64,000 bases of DNA from Spinacia oleracea (Eukaryota; Streptophyta; Magnoliopsida; Caryophyllales; Amaranthaceae): positions 138,264,361 through 138,328,360 of the forward strand of contig NC_079492.1 of the NCBI RefSeq assembly GCF_020520425.1, given 5' to 3'. The notes beneath the pieces were generated by a model. That model worked only from the letters and a program-made list of their open reading frames with translations. It ran no database searches and was not told the DNA's origin. Shown piece after piece: positions 45,111 to 57,971 of this stretch (position 1 is the first letter of the stretch; each line of letters begins with the position of its first letter). Position numbers and translations under genes: made by a program.

Positions 45111-45279
45111 TACCATATTTTTTAGAAAAAATAAAAAATATATAGAAATAGGTCTACAACCGGTCCAAACCGGTCCGGGTTTTGGACCGATTTTTTCGGT
45201 CCGTTCTTCGGGTCTTAAATTATCAAAATTTCGGTCTTTGGTCCGGTCTGGTCCTGGTTTGGACCGATGAACACCCCTA
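44771..45279. mobile_element. hAT-type element with GGTCCGGTCCGG arrays and (TA)n core
   Basis: The termini TAGGGGTGTGCAAAAATTGG and CCGATGAACACCCCTA (inverted TAGGGGTGTTCATCGG) are flanked by a perfect 8-bp duplication GGCATGAT (44763-44770 and 45280-45287). Subterminal arrays of 'ccggaccgg' and 'ggtccggt' face inward; the centre is a (TA)n tract (45043-45107). No transposase. Confidence 0.93.
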
Positions 45280-45287
45280 GGCATGAT

Positions 45288-46282
45288 ATATCTAAAAAGG
45301 CCTAACTAAAAATTTGAATGAAATAAATTCATTGCAATCAATCAATTCATTTCCACACGTCCACCAAATACGTCGGATTATTTTTCATGCCACGGGTAAT
45401 AGAACTGATAGGAAAAGTGATTTTTAAAAATTTATGTTGAAACTGGTCCAATGAGATCCAACAAGAAAATAACTTTTTGTAATATTTAACTATCCATAAT
45501 TTTACAAACTTTATCTATATGAAAGGTAAATTTTGTGAAACTTTATAGAATGACTGAATTTATAAGTAGTTTAATAAATAATTATTGAAACTTGTACGTA
45601 GTATACAATAACATCCTTTATGACATTAAAAAAAACAGAGAAAATAATAATGTAAATAGTAACGTATATTTGTGTTATGAATTTTTGTGTTGCATGGTAG
45701 TACTGCATACAAATTAAGGCGGGAAAATTTGATTTTCAGCTAAATTATAATTTTTTTTATTCAGGTATATAACTTCTTGAACAAGTTTAATATTCTGTAT
45801 CATCACTAATGAAAATATCTATATTTTTAGTTTAGTGAAAACTTAATTTTTAAACTTTTCAGACTGTGCAATTGTGCACGGGTACTATACTAGTTGTACG
45901 CTGATTAATAAGTTCACTTTTGTGTTATGAAAGCATAATAAATTAATGAATACGATGATTTCATATACTCATAGGGTGCTAGAACACATAAGTGCCAAAT
46001 TTGAAATTTCCAGCCACGCGGTTAGTTACTAGTTTGAATGAAAAGCCCCTTAATGGGTTAATCAAATGTTTATGTTCTATGATTTATTGTTACATGTTAA
46101 AATGAATTTTTTACGAGGTGTAGAGAGTGGAGAATTAATATAGTCAACTAATGATAATTAATTACGCATGTGCATATTAATTTTGGTACTACGTACTATA
46201 TATAGTGGGTGTATTGGACGATAGCGTTTAAGATAGTGGGTATGCATTGGCCTAGCGTTTAAGAGTTTGACAAAGTAGCGAT
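45288..46282. other. Gene-free stretch containing a Helitron 3' end
   Basis: At 45864-45894 a hairpin (GTGCAATTGTGCAC) is followed by 'gggtactata' and CTAGT (45890-45894), then T, which fits a plus-strand Helitron terminus. Its TC start is not identified. No gene is seen. Confidence 0.55.
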
Positions 46283-46881
46283 TGATAAATAACTTTCGTA
46301 TAGGGTATTTTAGGTGCATTTAGTTTGCATTTCTAGGCATTCGTCTCATTTTAGTTGTATTTAGGTCACATTTGTATAAGTTGTTATTGTACTCTATTAC
46401 GCTCCGTTTTTGTTTTCTTAATTTTACGGTCATTTGGATGTTGTTGTAGTGTCTAGAGGTGTTGTGTATGATTATTGTATGATTCGTGTTGAGGACGACG
46501 TGTTTGATAGAAGAACGGAGTTTTCAGGAATGATTTGCGGGAGCTCCGGATCACTTAGCTCAATTTATGCCCGTCGAGGCAATTTGGTATTTTGGAGAAC
46601 ACGGGGCTAGTTTCCGATGCTTGTTATAAAATATTGTTAGTGTGGGAAGCATCGTCGTCGTATCATGAGTATGTTGCATCATCAGTCTATAACATCAGTT
46701 GTCGTATGCATCATCGTCTCATCATCGTCTGCATCTTACGTGATGTGCCCACATCTAGCACATTGATCCCGCATCTCCTTGTAAGCATTGTCGCAACAAC
46801 CTGATCGTCGTGTTGTGGCCGCATCCATGCGTGTTGTGCCCGCAACGAAGTGCATTGTGCCCACATCAAGCGTGTTGTGGC

Positions 46882-47559
46882 TAGGGATGGCAATGGGTCC
46901 AGGATCCGACCCAGATCCGGTTGGACCCGATCCATTTATAAGGGTCTGGGTCCAAAATAATTAGACCCTGTGGATCTGGGGCGGATCTGGGTCTTTGTTC
47001 AATGGGGCGGGTCTGGGTCCAAGAATTAAAGATCCAGATCCGCTCCAGATCCGACCCACAGACCCATATATATAATTTTTTAAAAAAATTATTAAAATTT
47101 AAATATGATTCTATCTTTATGTGCCAAACTTTATTAAGTTCTTATGATGCTAAACTATTTAAATATTGTTTGACGTGACATATAAATAATAATATTAGAA
47201 ACTTTAAATACTTATTGTATTACAAGGCTAATATGATTTTTTTTCCTAAACAAAATTAACGAATATTCCATATTTAGTGGTTTTATCAAAGCAACGTTAC
47301 ATTTACATACATAAAATGGGCGAAAAAATTACGCAATATATGAAAAATGAGGGACAGATTTTTTTGGAAAACAAATACGGTTAGACCCATTTAGGACCCA
47401 GATCCGACCCTAGACCCATTAGACCCAGTGGATCTGGGTCTGGATCTGATTTTTTTGGACCCAACGGATCAGGGTCGGATCTGGATCCACCTCTTAAAAA
47501 GCGGGTCTGGGTCTGGATCCTGTCGGACCCGGTCCAGATCCGACCCATTGCCATCCCTA
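46882..47559. mobile_element. hAT-type element with GATCCGACCCAGATCC arrays
   Basis: The perfect termini TAGGGATGGCAATGGGTCC (its inverse ends at 47559) are flanked by GTTGTGGC (46874-46881) and ATTGTGGC (47560-47567), an 8-bp duplication with one mismatch. Arrays of 'ggatccgaccc' and 'gggtctggatc' fill both ends. Inserted in the gypsy LTR. Confidence 0.9.
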
Positions 47560-48148
47560 ATTGTGGCGGCACCTAGCCCGCATAATCTCCTCGCCTCGTC
47601 TTCCATGCTTACATCAATATGTTGCGTCCACAACGCACACCTTCTTCCTTAATGCACCCACATCAAGCCCACAACGCGCTCCTAAGCCTACATTACTTGC
47701 GGATTAGTGTGTGGCCTTGTGTAACAACTCGTCTCGCCTAGTCATCGTTCATCGGCCAATCATTGATGACACCTACTTTATTTTCTTATTTTCTTTTATT
47801 TTCTTTTGTATTTTAGAAAATGAAAAATATAAATACTTAAAGGGATTTAATTAATTCCCTTATGATTTATTTCCTAGAATTATTTTTACGCTTATTTGAA
47901 TTTTCTCTCTTCCATTGTTGAACCGTAGCTTTTTTCCTTTCTTCAATTCATCAATCTAGAGGTATTTTTGTAACTTCTCTTGCTTTAATTCATGTTATTA
48001 TTTTCGTTCCTTAGATTTTTTTTTATAGGGAAGTTCCACGGAAGTTAGGGAATTCTTCTCTCAAGACTTTAACCTAACTTATCTAAAGAAAAAAAAACTT
48101 GTTGTCTACGTAAGGATCAATATTAATTCGTCCTTTGATTATGAAATT

Positions 48149-48905
48149 ACTACTCCTACGTCTCTTTTTGTTCTTTACGTTTTCCTTTTTGGGTGTCCCA
48201 AAATGTTTTTTACATTTCCTTTTATATTATCACATAAATACTTTAATATTCTATCAAAATTTGTGTCAAATGATTATTTTAACCAATTAAATTCATTGGG
48301 TCATTTAATATCGGATTTTTTGTCATTTAACACCTTAAAAAAATTAGTTTTTGTAATTAAACACCTTACTTATTTTTTATTATATTTAAACACCTTAAAA
48401 ATCTAAAAATTTATTAATCAACACCGCTTAACGATTTCCATAAGAAAAAAACGTTGATTTTTAACCATGCTATAGCTTCCAAAGCATTATTTGATGGTAG
48501 AAGGAGTTGTTTACCACAATATCATGCCTTGGGAACTTTAGCATAGTTAAAAACTAATATTTTTTCTAACAAAAATGGTCAAGTGGTGTTGATTTCTAAA
48601 TTTTTTTGTTTTTTAAGGTGTTTAAAAACAATAAAAAATAAGTAAGGTGTTAAATTACAAAAACTAGTTTTTTTAAGGTGTTAAATGACAAAAAATCCTT
48701 TAATATCTCACACTTTTCCATTGGGACATTAAATTTTTCTCATTTTCCCAATATTAGAATTTTGATAAAAGTGAAAACATTATAAATTAACGTAATTTGC
48801 CTTGTTTAAATAAAAAAATAGAGAAATCTAAATGCACATTAATTAATCGTTAAAACGCGTGCAAAGTACCAAACGTAAAAAACAAAAAGAGACGGGGGGA
48901 GTATT
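48149..48905. mobile_element. Stowaway-like MITE carrying a nested MULE-MITE
   Basis: The left end CTCCTACGTCTCTTTTTGTT and the inverted right end CTCCCCCCGTCTCTTTTTGT correspond, with TA-type flanks. Interior sequence on both sides of the nested element continues the inverted pairing ('tttttacatttcc', 'aagtgaaaaca'). It lies in the gypsy LTR. Confidence 0.75.
48313..48698. mobile_element. Mutator-like MITE with 9-bp duplication, nested in the Stowaway
   Basis: The long inverted arms start GGATTTTTTGTCATTTAACA and end in its inverse at 48698. The perfect 9-bp duplication TTTAATATC at 48304-48312 and 48699-48707 is the MULE signature. The arms contain repeated 'aacaccttaaaaa' units. Confidence 0.92.
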
Positions 48906-49543
48906 TATTATTTCTTTCATGCTTGTTAATTCAATTATGAACAAGTACTCATTTACTAGGGCTAAGTAAGGGAAGCCATGTTTATACCATGATTGTCATG
49001 CATTAAAGTATGTTAATTTATAGATTACTATTGAGTAATTCAAATTAATTTGTGCTTAGTTGTTGATTCATGTAATATAAATTGGCCAATATCGTGGATT
49101 GATTATCTAGCTAATAGGAATTAGAATTGAAATATCATATTTATAGAGGCTTGGTAAATGGGCAATTCTGATTATGTTAGCTACCGTACTACATATGTTG
49201 GATTGAAAGTGATAAGAACCGACCGTAGGATTAACAAATACTTTAATTACTCGGCCTAGTTTATTCATTGTTGAATTGTTTTCTTTTCTTGGATTGGCAT
49301 AGGCATGGTGGACCGAACGTATGCCCTAGATCTTTAATTCATTGATAAATTCTACATTTACATTTTTGCTTTAGTTTTTGTTAGTAATAGTAATCCAAAA
49401 TTCACACTTCGTTTATTGAAATAGTTTATAATAATTGGACAAAAACTAATAAAATTTGTCTCTTTGTGAGATCAACCCGTATTTGGTAAGTATCTGCTAA
49501 CAACAGACACCGTGTACTTGCGATACCGCTTTTTAATTCATCA

Positions 49544-50893
49544 TCTATTTAGGTTGAGGTAAACGGTTGTGTAGCTTTTCTCAAACATTAAATATACGGA
49601 GTATTAGCATTGAGAAGTAGCGGTTAGCGTTTGATAAAAGTGATAAGACTCACGAGTAGTAAATGTATAAACAATACAGAGTATATTTAGCTTTTATTAT
49701 ATTTTGCAATCTCCATGTGTTGAATATGCATACTATCAACAACTACTTTGACAACTAACGGTTAATTACCCAATACTAATTCACCGCAACTCGCTATTGA
49801 GATAGCTAGTCGTTGCTCAACCAATAAAATTACTAGATACTAGTTCTACCGTGACAGATACACATTGTTGAGCCGGTAAAATAAGCCGCTACTGCTATTT
49901 TTTAAATTACGGACTGGCTAGTACTCACGTAATATATATTGCTCGCTTATAATCGTGACAACAAAAACACGTTTACACAAAGGTTAAAACTTGGGATCAA
50001 CGATGTTTAGTTTTATTAGTTTTTCACTATTCAGTAATTGTATAAGATAATAGTATATATTTTGTTCATGAAATAACCTAACTTTAATTTTGTGGTTCTT
50101 TAAAACTAATTATTTCTTTCTCATACACGTCATTTTGTGGAACATGCTTAACTGGATAAACACTATAATAATATTCAAAGTAGTCATCACCCCAGCAACA
50201 CACTATCAAGTAGCAACACACTATCAAGTAGCAACACACTATCAAGTATCAACACACTATCAAATAATCAATCGTTAACTACTCGTTTAACCTGAAAGTT
50301 GCTACTTATTTTTATTCTTTTTGATGAAATGCTTCGTACTTGGTGTTTATCTACGTAGTAAATTTTAGTTGATTTGAAGGTAAAAGTTACTCTATAACAA
50401 TTAAAAACCGTAACTACTCCGCTCAAGATATTTCAAACATATTATTGTATGAGTTGATTAAGAAATATACCGAGTAAGAATGAAAGAAAAATGTGCTAAG
50501 AAAGGCTGCAATCCTGAAAATCTATATACAAGTATTAAATATATTGGAACGGCGAAAATGGTGTTGCCATTTTTGAATCGCATTTTTAGGGAGGCTACTG
50601 AGACGACAAACACTATGATTCAATTGAGGACCATAGTATACTAGAGTTTGGGTTGATTGTTGCCCGATTGAGGTTGACGATGTTGCTATTTTGTTGCCCC
50701 ATTTTTAAATTACTCGTAAATGTTGCTACGATATAAACTGATCATCAAAAGAAAAAGAGTAAAGGGAAGAATGAAAACCTGTATTGAACTAGCAGCATTT
50801 CCAAAATTGGAAACTATTATCCAGTTTTTCATCAACAAGAAAAAAAATCTAAAAGATCATCATCAACACTGCTACAAGTCTAGGAGAACCATT
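49544..50893. other. Gene-free 3' flank of the aminopeptidase gene with an 18-bp tandem repeat
   Basis: Four copies of 'caacacactatcaagtag' occur at about 50195-50266. The frame running through them (50090-50278) simply reads the repeat as ATHYQV units. The minus-strand 3' UTR of the aminopeptidase probably lies in 50750-50893. Nothing else is seen. Confidence 0.6.
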
Positions 50894-53800
50894 TTAAGCA
50901 GCCAAACTCTTGGAAGCAATCTCGAAAACATTCTCGGATAGTCCATTAGCAGACATAATCTTCTCTAGCTGTGCCTGTTATTCAAACATGCATATTAAAA
51001 CCGCTATATCCAGCAAATGCACCATAAATCAGACCATATAGCAATTGTTGCAACAAGACTAACCTTAGCAAGGTTTTGACGGGTTTCATCATAACGCTTC
51101 CATCGAGAGAATGCAGACACCATCCTTGAAGCCACCTGTAATACAGGATAAAAAGTTCAACCCAGAAAATACATTAAAAACTTATCTTCATTTTAGATAA
51201 ACTAGTAAACCTACGACTTATGATTCCTTATAATTTATAGCAGACCTGAGGGTTGATTTTGTCTAGCTGAACCACCAACTCTCCCAAGAATTGGTATCCT
51301 GATCCATCTTTCGCATGGAAGTTCACAGGGGACCCACAAAATCCGCCTATCAAAGAGTAGACCTTGTTTGGATTGCGAAGGTCAAATGCTGGGTGGTCTA
51401 ATAGCTTCTTAATATTCTCAACATTCCCGGGAACATCTGATACTGCTTGAAGTGCAAACCATTTGTTGACGACCTTTTCCAATAAGAGTATGAGGAAAGA
51501 GATGATTAATTAAAAGATCACTTTTGTCTACAAAGAAACTATTACTTTGAAGCAATTTAAAGCTTTAAATACCCAGAGCTTGACAAAAGGCACACAATTT
51601 TAACACAAACGAATCGTCTGAATGAACCAAAATTTGACAACAAAGACGATACCACTCTTTAACAAGCAGCAAAGTGGGAACTTACCAAAAATTCATGTTG
51701 CCACTTGTTGTAAAAGTCAGCCAGAACTTCGTCATGGGTTTTACCAGGGTTCTGGGTAATGGCTGCCAGAGCTGCAAATTGATCAGTCATGTTTGTTGCT
51801 GCTTTATATTCATTCACTGCAAGCTCAGTGAGTTCTGGATCGTCAAGGGATGTAAGATATGCTGCAGTATGACCAAACACCATAATAAGACAACCCACAT
51901 TGTCATATCTCAACAACAACAACAACAGCAACAGCAACAATATCGAAGCCTTTAATCCCAATGATGGGTTCAACCACGATCCTCTCCCTCCTTTCCGTTC
52001 TATCATATCTAAAATCAGATTAAAAACATAAAGAGTAAACATACCAAGTGAAATGTTCTTTAGTGCCCGTCTGGCCATATTAGAGTGGTTAAACTCATAT
52101 TGCTCAGAGCTCTTGTTTTCTAGGACCTGTAACAATCAACGGCAGTTCAGTTCCATTAAAAAATTCAATGCAAGAGTGAACAGTCAAAACCACACAATGA
52201 TTTAAAGTCGTACTGTGCGGAGCAAGTCAGTTTTCAGCTGCAACGCAAGTTCCTTTTTGATGAAAGTCCGGACTGCATGAACAGCATCAGGATCTGCAAC
52301 CGCCATCATATCCATGATCTCCCCTTCTCCAGGGAGAGTTATAGCCTTTGCGATGAATTCCTTTTATTTTAGTGAGGACAAAAACAGAACCAGCATCAGC
52401 ACCTGTTTCTGATTATTGGGAAGGGGTAAAAAAAAAGATGTCTATTCCACAGTTATAAGACTTACTTTATCCAAACTATTGTCGCATAGAATGCTTCTGA
52501 GCCCATCAACAAAATTTGCATTCAAATGTAGAGGCTTGTTTTGTTGGAAGTCTGCAACTAAGCTAAGCATCAATTTCCTGGCCAGGATCTGTCCAGCCTC
52601 CCAACTGCAGCATAGAGAGCCAGTGATGAAACAGATTTCATAAATTTTCCAACTTTTTATAGTCTGTAGTTTATAAGCTGTATATGACATAACCATACCG
52701 GTTAAATTCATCTGAATCATGGGCAAGGAGGAAAGAGAGATCACTATCTGACAGATCAGATTCAAGACGGATAGGTGCACTGAAGCCCCTCAACAAAGAT
52801 GGAACTGGCTGCTCAGCCACATCAGAAAACACAAATTCTTCTTCCTTCTGCAAGGCATTGGTAGAAAAACTTATAGTAATGAAAAATTATAACAAATCTT
52901 TTTCATTGTAATATATTGCATATATCAGTTAAAAAAAAAAAAAAAACAAACAACAAAATATCACACAGATAAATACTAGGATTCCATAATGTTAAAAGTA
53001 GAGAAAGTTCCAGTCACCATAGAAATAAAAGTTAGGTCATACTTCGTATGTTTTAAGGGGGGAAAAAGGTATTAGAGGACGTTTTTTTATGCAATTACAA
53101 CAAAAATAAATAACCAGCTTTCATAAAGTATCAGCAAGACCTTTGTTACTCGAAGAACAGTTGTATGGACCGGCTTCCCATCAATAGCCACCGACTCCAG
53201 TTTGCCATCATGGTAAACAGATGACAAGGGCATGTCTTTTCCATGAGAATCCAATAAACCAATTGCAACTGGAATGAACATGGGCTCTTTGGTTGACTGG
53301 CCAGGAGTTGGTGGCACCTCTTGGCTGAACAAAGAGGATAAAATTAAAAGAAGAATCATCAGCAGGAAATCAGCGGAAAAGGAAAGGGACATGACAAAGT
53401 TTGTTAGCATCTGTACCTAAATTTCAATGCAAATGTGCGCTTTTCGGCGTCATAAGATGAAGTGACTTTCACAATTGGTGTCCCAGCTTGTGAGTACCTA
53501 TTGTAATTGTTTAAAGTAAGATCATAAATCCTCCAATAGTCACAAAAAAAGTTGCAGAATTGACAATGTTTAGCAAATAACTAACCAAAGCAAAAAATTT
53601 GCAAAATCTGCACTATTTGCATCCCTCATGGCAGCATAGAAATCTTCACAAGTTACAGCTTGGCCATCATGCCTCTTAAAATATAAATCCATTCCCTAAA
53701 ATTGATGAAATACAAGTTAAAAAATAGGACTATAAGAGGAAGATGGAACCATGACGTCCAAATTGGATTGTTTGTCCACCTAAATTAAATATTATTACCT

Positions 53801-56800
53801 TTCGGAACCCTTGGCTCCCCAGCAAGGTTTTATACATCCTGACTACTTCTGCTCCCTGTCACAGACATGTAAAGGGAAATCAATTTTTATATAGTCAAAC
53901 TTACATCTATGACGGTTAGAGAGAATTTCTTTCAACTTTGTGCATCATTGTCTCGTGAGAAGATTTTAACGGAAATGACTCGCACCTTTTCATACACCTG
54001 CAATCAAAAACCAAGACCACGTGAGATTCCCCAAATAATACCAGAAGGGGGGTGGGGGGTTTGGACCAACAGAAGCAAACTAGGAGCTAATGACAACTGA
54101 AAGCAGTAAAAGATGTCGAGCCTTACCGTAACTGCATTTTCCACCAGATCCCAAATACCATAGCAAATCCAAAATTAGGAGCACGGTTATAAAAAGGAAG
54201 TAACAACAGAAAAGAGAAATTAATACCGATTGCCATAAAGTCATAAAGCACAATAACAATAACTTGACAAATGAAATCTTACCTGTGTAGAAGTTGTCCA
54301 TCTGTAAAGAAGAGAAAAGGAAACATCATGAGCTTAGCTTGAAAATAGACATCAGGGTACTCCAATAAGAAATTAAGAACCAAGAGAGAATGTGAAATAA
54401 TGCCTACCTTAATGTAGGAATGTGGTCGCACCGGATGAGCCATAGGACCTGAATCCTAAGACACGAAAGATAAAACACTTTCAGATGGTGTTAAATACAT
54501 CTATCAAATGCAAAACTAATAATAGTAGGATGGTTACTAATGGAGGTGACTAAAATATGTTCAAGCATGACATTAGCCAAGTATGAGTTGAAGTCGTCAA
54601 CAAAGTAAGTAACCTGGGGATATTGATAACTCCGAAGCTTTGAGACATCAGCAATCCGCTTTACAGGGCGGCTTCCCATGTCAGATGAAAATTCCTAAAT
54701 GAAGAAAATTATTTTATGAGAAATTAAATAAATAATAGTGCCCTCCTAGTTAAGACAACTATTTATGATTCATAAGGGACAGTACCTGATCACGGAAGAC
54801 GGTTAGTCCTTCCTTTAGGCTGAGCTGGAACCAGTCACGACATGTAACTCTGCAGTAGGAATCATGTCAGAGTACTAGTATAAGTGCAGGTGGCAGACAA
54901 AAGGCAAGCAAATCTTATAAAACACGTAGTATGAACAATGAAGTACATGATAACTGCTCAAAAGAAAGTAATAGCTTACCTATTTCCAGTCCAGTTGTGG
55001 AAGTACTGAGACAATAGTGAAGACAAAAGAAACATTCATCAGTGCAAGCTAAGACGGGGACAAAGATAATAATTGCTAATGCAGTCCAATGAAAGCATAC
55101 CTCATGACCAATTACACCTAAAATTGCAGCATAATCTGCATCAGAAGCAGTTTCTGGGGTTGCCAATACAAGCTTAGAATTGAAAATCTGCCAAGAAAGA
55201 GCATATTAAGTTTCAAAATTCATCTGTCTGAACAATAATGACAATCACTAAGCATGAACAAAAACTTTCCGGAGGCATACATTTAAACTCTTGTTTTCCA
55301 TGGCTCCCCTGCCAAGCACATAAAAAAAGACTCAGTCATTTATTCCAACCAAAAAGAACAACCATTTGGGAGAAATAAAATATAGTAAAACAATCTTTTT
55401 AATAGATCCAATAATTTATTTTTTTGAAAACGAATCTCACATGTTGAAATCTGGTACAGCGACAATATTAAACAGATCCAAGTCATATTCCAAACCAAAA
55501 ACCTGAAGAGAAACAACAAAAAAGATCAGAATCAAAATAAAAGAGAGCCTTGAAAAGAAAGATCTCTAACAAATTAAAAACTGACATCCTCATCCCACTT
55601 CATGGATGCCTTAAGAGAGTACATGGCATGTGCTGTTTTAGACAAGTCATCAGCGGGAGTCCAGATCCTGAGGGTCACATTACGGCCAGAACGAGTAACA
55701 AAAGTATCATCTCTGCTCTCCAGAGGACCAGCAACCAAGGCAAATAAATAACACGGCTTTTTGTATGGATCCTCCCAAATAGCAAAATGCTTGTCACCCT
55801 GTGATAAGCAACTTATGATTAGCATGCCATTATAACGATATAGAAAATAAGCAATCACTGCATGACGGCTTCAGCTCACCTCAATATCCCCTTGCCCAAC
55901 GAGATTTCCATTGGACAACAAGACTGGATACTTGGTTTTATCAGCTTCCAAGCGAACTGTGTATTTTGCCATAATATCAGGACGATCCTGGCAACACAAC
56001 AAAGACATGCACTCAAATTATATAACTGAGTAGCAAACATCCCTTTATCACAATATATAACCAGCAACTAAAAAATCAACCTGAAAAAAAGTTATTTTGC
56101 GGAAACCCTCCGCTTCGCATTGTGTACAGAAATTTCCAGAAGACTTATATAGACCCTGTAGTGAAGAATGGCTACTGTGTAAGATGCATGACATACCATT
56201 AGTAGCAAAAGGTGCAATTTGCAAAATAAAAAAGCATCTCACCTCTAATGATGTGTTGTTTTGAGGGTATATTTCAGTAACAATTTCTAATGTGAATTTT
56301 TCAGTCGGTGGTGATGTAAGTGTCAGATGGCGTGAATCCACATGGAATTCTCCCTCCTATACAAAGCAATAAAAAACCATTTACCATGTATGTACTCTAA
56401 AAACCAAAGACTTTGACACCAAGTAATGACAATGAAGTCAAAAATCAAAATTACAAAACAAAGAAATATTACATACATTTAGATCTTTCCCATCAATCTT
56501 GACTGAGACAAGCTTCAAATCCGAACCATCCAAGATTAGAGGAGAAGAGGCAGAAGCTGATGAAGAGGACAAAAAAGCTAAACATGAGTGTTAAATCTTA
56601 ATAAAACATAGGAAAAACAGTAGTGCTAAGTCCAACATACATAGTAAAAAGTAAAAATAGTAGGAAACTACGTATTATACCTTCATCTGCAGGGAAGACA
56701 GATATTTTTGAGAAGACATGGGTCTTATCTTCATCCAACAAAAATTTCAAATCGACCTGCAGGAAACAAGAAGAACGGATCAAACGTCAATCAAAAACCA

Positions 56801-57971
56801 ACAGCGCATTAAAATTTTAAAACCCAATATATAACATGCTGACATTAAAGCACATACAGTATCAAAAAAGTAAGCAGGCTTCTTGTAGTCTTTCAGGAAG
56901 ATTTCTTTTGGAGCCTCCATGTTCAAGTCTTCAGCTTGCTTTGGCGATGGTTCAGTTGCAACTGAACAGATAAGTCTTCTATTGACTTCTTGACTCCTCT
57001 GAAGCAAGGACAACATGATATCAGAATGTAAAGGTCGAAACAACATAGCAAAAACTAACAGTAGAACAACCGAAGGAATAACATTGAAGAGTGTAAACAA
57101 TTAGATACAGCTAAAGTTCCCAATAGCTTACATAGAGAGCAGGATATGAGAAATGACAATTCCTTCGCAAGCTCGTCTAAAAACGAAAAGAGAATCAAAT
57201 TAGTACTCGTAAAACACTCTTATGCCATTAAACACAAAAGCAACACAATGCCAATTATGTAAAACTAGACAAACCTCTAAACTAAGAAACTTTCTAAATC
57301 TTGTGAGGTTCTTAACCGGGCGCTGAACACAATTAACTCGAGACAAAGCCTGAAGCTGCATCACCAAATATAGCACAATTATCAATACTCAATCATTTCT
57401 ACCATCATTCAACCAAAATGATTCACTTTCCCTTCCATTCACCATAATAGAAATGAAATTAAACAAAAATGCAAGCTTTTCATCAACTACGACGTCTACA
57501 AGACTATCAAATACAGAAACTTTACCCTATTTTACCAATTTTGCAACGTCTACAAGAGTACCAAATGCAAGCAGTACAAAAAACTCAAATTTGACCAATA
57601 AGATGAGAAATGGGATAAGAAAATCACAGGAGAAGATGAAACCAATCCCAGAAAATTGGTCTTCGATAAAGCAGGACCTTTGCATGGTAAAACCAATCGA
57701 GCCATTCAACTGAAAGTTTTCACAACTCAACCAAATTTCCAAATTTTCTGGGAAAACTTCAATGGATATAGAATAAATTAACAATATCACAAGATTCACA
57801 ACAGTAAAAATCCAACTTGTTGGATTAAGAAATGCCCCGGCTCGAATCCGGATTGCTCTAGATTATCAATTGATCCTACTAGCAAAATCAATAAATCTAT
57901 AGCTAAAAGGACACCCAGATGGCTAAAACCCAGAAAAATGACTCAAAAACCCCAGATCAGTGACTGACCAT
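50894..57971 (-). CDS. M1-family zinc aminopeptidase (PepN/puromycin-sensitive type), 32 coding exons, 962 aa
   Basis: This gluzincin removes N-terminal residues from peptides. GAMEN lies at residues 339-343, the zinc site HEYFH at 375-379 with Glu398 (HEXXH-X18-E), and the transition-state Tyr459 in VTVYEKGAE. The C-terminal superhelical domain ends [20 protein letters not shown]. It matches Arabidopsis At1g63770-type proteins. The first ~60 residues are Arg/Ser-rich, acid-poor and transit-peptide-like, suggesting an organelle form (inference). Coding exons (5' end to 3' end, minus): 57971-57969, 57349-57275, 57176-57132, 56998-56858, 56756-56681, 56577-56477, 56356-56243, 56155-56081, 55987-55880, 55798-55586, 55502-55441, 55308-55281, 55187-55101, 55004-54979, 54849-54786, 54694-54614, 54455-54408, 54301-54283, 54131-54127, 53997-53986, 53855-53799, 53695-53586, 53497-53417, 53324-53141, 52847-52699, 52604-52466, 52360-52214, 52126-52045, 51861-51686, 51473-51246, 51135-51064, 50974-50894. 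Confidence 0.95.
51909..51946. repeat. (CAA)n/(CAG)n microsatellite in an aminopeptidase intron
   Basis: A 'caacaacaacaacagcaacagcaacaa' run in the intron between exons 51861-51686 and 52126-52045. It is not translated in the gene model. Confidence 0.9.
53986..54131 (-). other. Two consecutive microexons (5 nt and 12 nt) of the aminopeptidase
   Basis: 54131-54127 is TTACG between ...AAATGCAG and GTAAGG. 53997-53986 is GTGTATGAAAAG between TTGCAG and GTGCGA. With the 19-nt exon 54301-54283 they encode MDNFYT-VT-VYEK, exactly the conserved family sequence around the catalytic Tyr. Skipping the 5-nt exon would shift the frame just before that residue. Confidence 0.88.

Larger units (their letters stand above)
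46283..49543 (+). mobile_element. Second Tat/Ogre-like gypsy LTR (plus strand), probably solo, carrying nested DNA elements
   Basis: It starts TGATAAATAACTTTCGTATA and follows the LTR at 330-2341 through shared blocks: GTATAGGGTATTTTAGG, 'tattacgctccgtttttgttttcttaatttta', TATAAATACTTAAAGGGA (about 47830), GCAATTCTGATTATGTTAGC and GACCGTAGGATTAAC. The end is taken at ...TTCATCA (49543) but is uncertain. No primer-binding site follows, so it is likely a solo or truncated LTR. Insertions: hAT element 46882-47559 and Stowaway 48149-48905 with a nested MULE-MITE. Confidence 0.75.

Noticed and set aside
44998-45284. Frames of 90 aa on both strands rich in IY repeats
   Set aside because: They read through the (TA)n core of the hAT element 44771-45279; repeat by-product.
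50090-50278. 62-aa frame with ATHYQV repeats
   Set aside because: Reads an 18-bp tandem repeat; no sign of a gene.
57200-57385. Aminopeptidase start at the Met of the frame [19 protein letters not shown]
   Set aside because: This uses intron sequence; the splice from ATG at 57971-57969 to GCTTTGTCTCG gives a clean MALSRVNC start with a transcript-like leader and TATA box.
57833-57852. B-box-like GGCTCGAATCCGG in the aminopeptidase 5' intron as a tRNA gene
   Set aside because: No A box or cloverleaf around it; chance match.
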